Shown: one piece after another, positions 17,024 to 19,016 of the stretch
How positions within the stretch are numbered: the first letter of the stretch is position 1
Layout of the letters: each line of letters opens with the position of its first letter
NCBI GenBank assembly: GCA_009602725.1
Contig: WELB01000096.1
Coordinates: 194,405-213,420, forward strand
Length of the DNA: 19,016 nt
Direction of reading: 5' to 3'
Source: Spirogloea muscicola
Taxonomy: Eukaryota; Streptophyta; Zygnematophyceae; Spirogloeales; Spirogloeaceae
The notes under the pieces: model-generated
The model's database searches: none
Seen by the model: only the letters and a program-made list of their open reading frames with translations
Told to the model about the DNA's origin: nothing
Translations under genes and position numbers: made by a program

Positions 17024-19016
17024 TCATGGCAAGCAAGCTGAAGCAGCCTGATTTTCCTGATCGTACCATCCGAGGAGAGCGAGGAGGCAGATGGATACAA
17101 AGAGCGAGGCGGTCAGCTTCGCGCGGCTGAAGATGATCCATCTGTAAGACGCCGGAGATCTTGACTGCTGTCAGTAGCGCATTGGTCACCATGTGGTAAG
17201 AATCGCATCCTGCAGGAAGCTCTTAGCAACTACGCAACTAGAGCACAAGAGAACAAGAGCTGTACTTCTGTGCTGCTCACCCAACTGGTACCATGCTAAG
17301 CAGGAAAGCCGATACCCCTGAGAAAACCCTCGAGTCAAACAGGAGCTTAGAAATGGAGCCGTGTCTCCAAGTCAACAAGGTCACTGTATTAAGTGGTCAC
17401 AGAGGAGCAAGCAGCAGGGTCAGGCGACCTACCCCAATTGAAGCAGTAGAAGGCCAGCGTCCAAGCGCCCTCGCAACTGTACATAAGGCAGTCGACAAGA
17501 TGAACGAGCATCACGATCGCCATATGTAACCACCAAAGTCACCAGAGTAAGTCGACCTCAGTCAAGGTCATACTGAAGACGTTGCTCACTATGGCGGCAC
17601 CTTGTAACTGCAACGAAGAGACCAGCTGAAGGACTTTGATTGGTAAAACATAAGGGCGCACAAAAGGCTCCAGAGGAGAGGGGCAGCAGGTAAGACGGGG
17701 GTTGTGAGCAGCGGACCGAAGGTCCCAGAAGGACTCGAACGTGCGCTTGGGAGCAGGTGGACGGTCGCCTGCGCGGAATGTCTCGCAGAATTGGTGGCAC
17801 CGGAACATGAACTCTTCCTCGGCTGCCTCGCCGACGTACTTGCGGCCGCTCTTGAGGATGCTACCCAGCACCAGGGCGCACGTCACCAGCGATACAGCCA
17901 TGCAGCCCTCCTGCGACGGACGCAACTGATGGATGAGGTGCCCCCACACCAGCAAGCAAAGTGGGTTGCCTTGGCAGCTGGCGCTGCTTATACTGGCGGA
18001 TGGAGTCTAGACGAGCTGCTCACCACTATGGCCGTGAGGACGCCGTACATGATGATCAGGCCCTGCAGAGCAAGGTCCCCAGAATGATGAGTGCTCCTTT
18101 GAGAACTTGCTGGCGAGCGGCAGCTCTTGCAATATCCAAGCTGCTTCAGTGGCAGCCTTGAGCCTCACCAAGGGGTTGGCGGGGGGTGGTGCAAGGTTGA
18201 ACTGCGTGAGCGTGACGGTGGCAAAGCCGGCAAAGAGCGCCGAGAGGTTCAGGATGGCCTTGAGCTGCTCCGACTTCTCCTCCACGTCCCGCCGGTTCTT
18301 CTCCACGAACCTGCGGGCAAGGAAACACTTTATTGATGTTGATTACGAAATGACATTTCTTAATCCAGCCCAATGCTACCCGGAAAGAGAGAGTGCAGCC
18401 GGCATTGCTGCAACAGAAGTTCGCAGGAAGGGCGGGACAAGTGATAAGCCAGAAGGAAGGGACTGACGAGGGAGAGGGGGCATGACAGATACATCTATTC
18501 AACCAGACCCGCTGGGGAGGGAGTACACAGAAAGAGCATAGAAAGGGAAGGGGAAGGGGCGGTGCTGCAGTGACGCGGAGCTGGTACCTGAGCCAGAGCG
18601 TGCGGGCGTTCTCCACGTTGCGCTGGTCGAGGTCCCCATCTCGCCACCTGCGCACACCAAGTGCGGCTCAGTCCATAGCCCAAAACATGACCTTCAGGAA
18701 CCCAAGGTACCCACTTACGCACAGCAATTGCTTCCGCTTGCTTCCAGATGCGGTATATGCTTGCATTCTTAGCTGATAAAGCCTAAACCGTGAGCCCTAT
18801 ACCCCTTAGTCCTTAGCCCTCGAACCCACATGCTGGACCCTAAAACCTAAACCCGTAACCCATCTACGTTAGGAAATTGACGTCGGGGGCGGTCAGAAGG
18901 GCCCGCACCGCCTGCATCAGCAGCCGAGCGAGCTCAGCGGCGCAGCGAGCGGGGCGGCCGGGCGCCGGCACGCACTCCTTGGCGGCGTCGCGGCGCGCGC
19001 GCTCGGCCTTGCGGGC
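17024..19016 (-). CDS. ORAI/CRAC-channel-like four-helix membrane protein, 5' end outside the window
   Basis: Assembled on the minus strand from seven exons with compatible phases: 19016-18868 (partial), 18647-18588, 18310-18169, 18062-18024, 17910-17717, about 17328-17281, and 17141-17024 (stop TGA). This gives 249 visible residues. The order resembles ORAI channels: a charged pre-helix (EKNRRDVEEKSEQLKA) leads into TM1 (SALFAGFATVTLTQFNL, 93-109); TM2 starts GLIIMYGVLTAIV (118-130) and runs to about 149; a long loop has EEEFMFRCHQFC and GDRPPAPKRTF; TM3 is VFSGVSAFLLSMVPVGWIIF (196-215); TM4 is TASLFVSICLLALLGW (221-236). TM1 matches human ORAI1 SALLSGFAMVAMVEVQL (recalled from memory). Exon boundaries at 17910 and 17328 are the least certain. 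Expected role: plasma-membrane Ca2+ entry, by family only. Confidence 0.72.
18648..18867 (-). other. ORAI-like gene intron containing telomere-like heptads
   Basis: A phase-2 intron (GTAGAT to GTGCGCAG), placed because the exon codon AC|G and the following WRDGDLDQRN frame join cleanly. It contains the degenerate CCCTAAA-type run at 18782-18865. Confidence 0.65.
18782..18865 (+). repeat. Degenerate plant-type telomeric heptads (interstitial)
   Basis: Contiguous seven-base units CCCTAAA, ACCTAAA, CCCGTAA, CCCATCT at 18838-18865, preceded by CCTAAAC (18782-18788) and CCCTTAG/TCCTTAG/CCCTCGA-like units at about 18804-18823. They resemble mutated CCCTAAA repeats. Confidence 0.65.

Noticed and set aside
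17539-17955. 138-codon minus-strand frame as a complete protein
   Set aside because: Its middle is a genuine exon of the ORAI-like gene, but the N-terminal LVWGHLIHQ part falls in an intron, and the tail after FWDLR lacks the expected helices, which are found in downstream exons.

Overview
This window is nuclear DNA from a eukaryote, most likely a green (chlorophyte or streptophyte) alga or a relative. The reasons are GT-AG introns in every convincing gene, GC-rich exons inside AT-rich or repeat-rich intergenic DNA, a decayed Ty1/copia element, plant-type (CCCTAAA-like) telomeric heptads, and an ORAI-type channel gene, a family I know from animals, protists, algae and early plants but not flowering plants. 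The species cannot be named from sequence alone.

Layout: 1-942 is a decayed copia gag/protease fragment that stops where the pre-integrase domain should begin, and it abuts sequence flanked by a duplicated 52-bp block (943-994, 1255-1306). 1307-4560 is repeat-derived DNA, including a 400-bp terminal-inverted-repeat element (2126-2525) whose empty site survives in related copies elsewhere in the window. 5796-7015 (minus) and 9963-11179 (plus) are two head-to-head copies of a two-exon gene encoding the same 330-residue secreted PstS/DING-type phosphate-binding-like protein. The ~2.9 kb between them is GC-rich and repeat-derived. AT-rich DNA of almost equal length (about 1.2 kb) lies 3' of each gene, followed on both sides by copies of one repeat in opposite orientation (3985-4560 and 12353-12960). 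The region is therefore best read as an old inverted duplication of about 9 kb whose arms have decayed everywhere except the gene bodies. 13030-14730 is another array of degenerate repeat modules. 14946-16052 (plus) is a two-exon gene for a very glycine-rich GGDQSGG-repeat protein. 17024-19016 (minus, running off the window) is a gene of at least seven exons that I assembled by splice phase; it encodes a four-helix ORAI/CRAC-channel-like membrane protein.

The genes do not form one evident pathway. The main points of interest are the mirror-image PstS-like pair, homogenised only between start and stop codon; the ORAI-like protein carrying glutamine where human ORAI1 has its selectivity glutamate; telomere-like heptads inside one of its introns; and a transposable element whose insertion can be read directly against its paralogous empty site.
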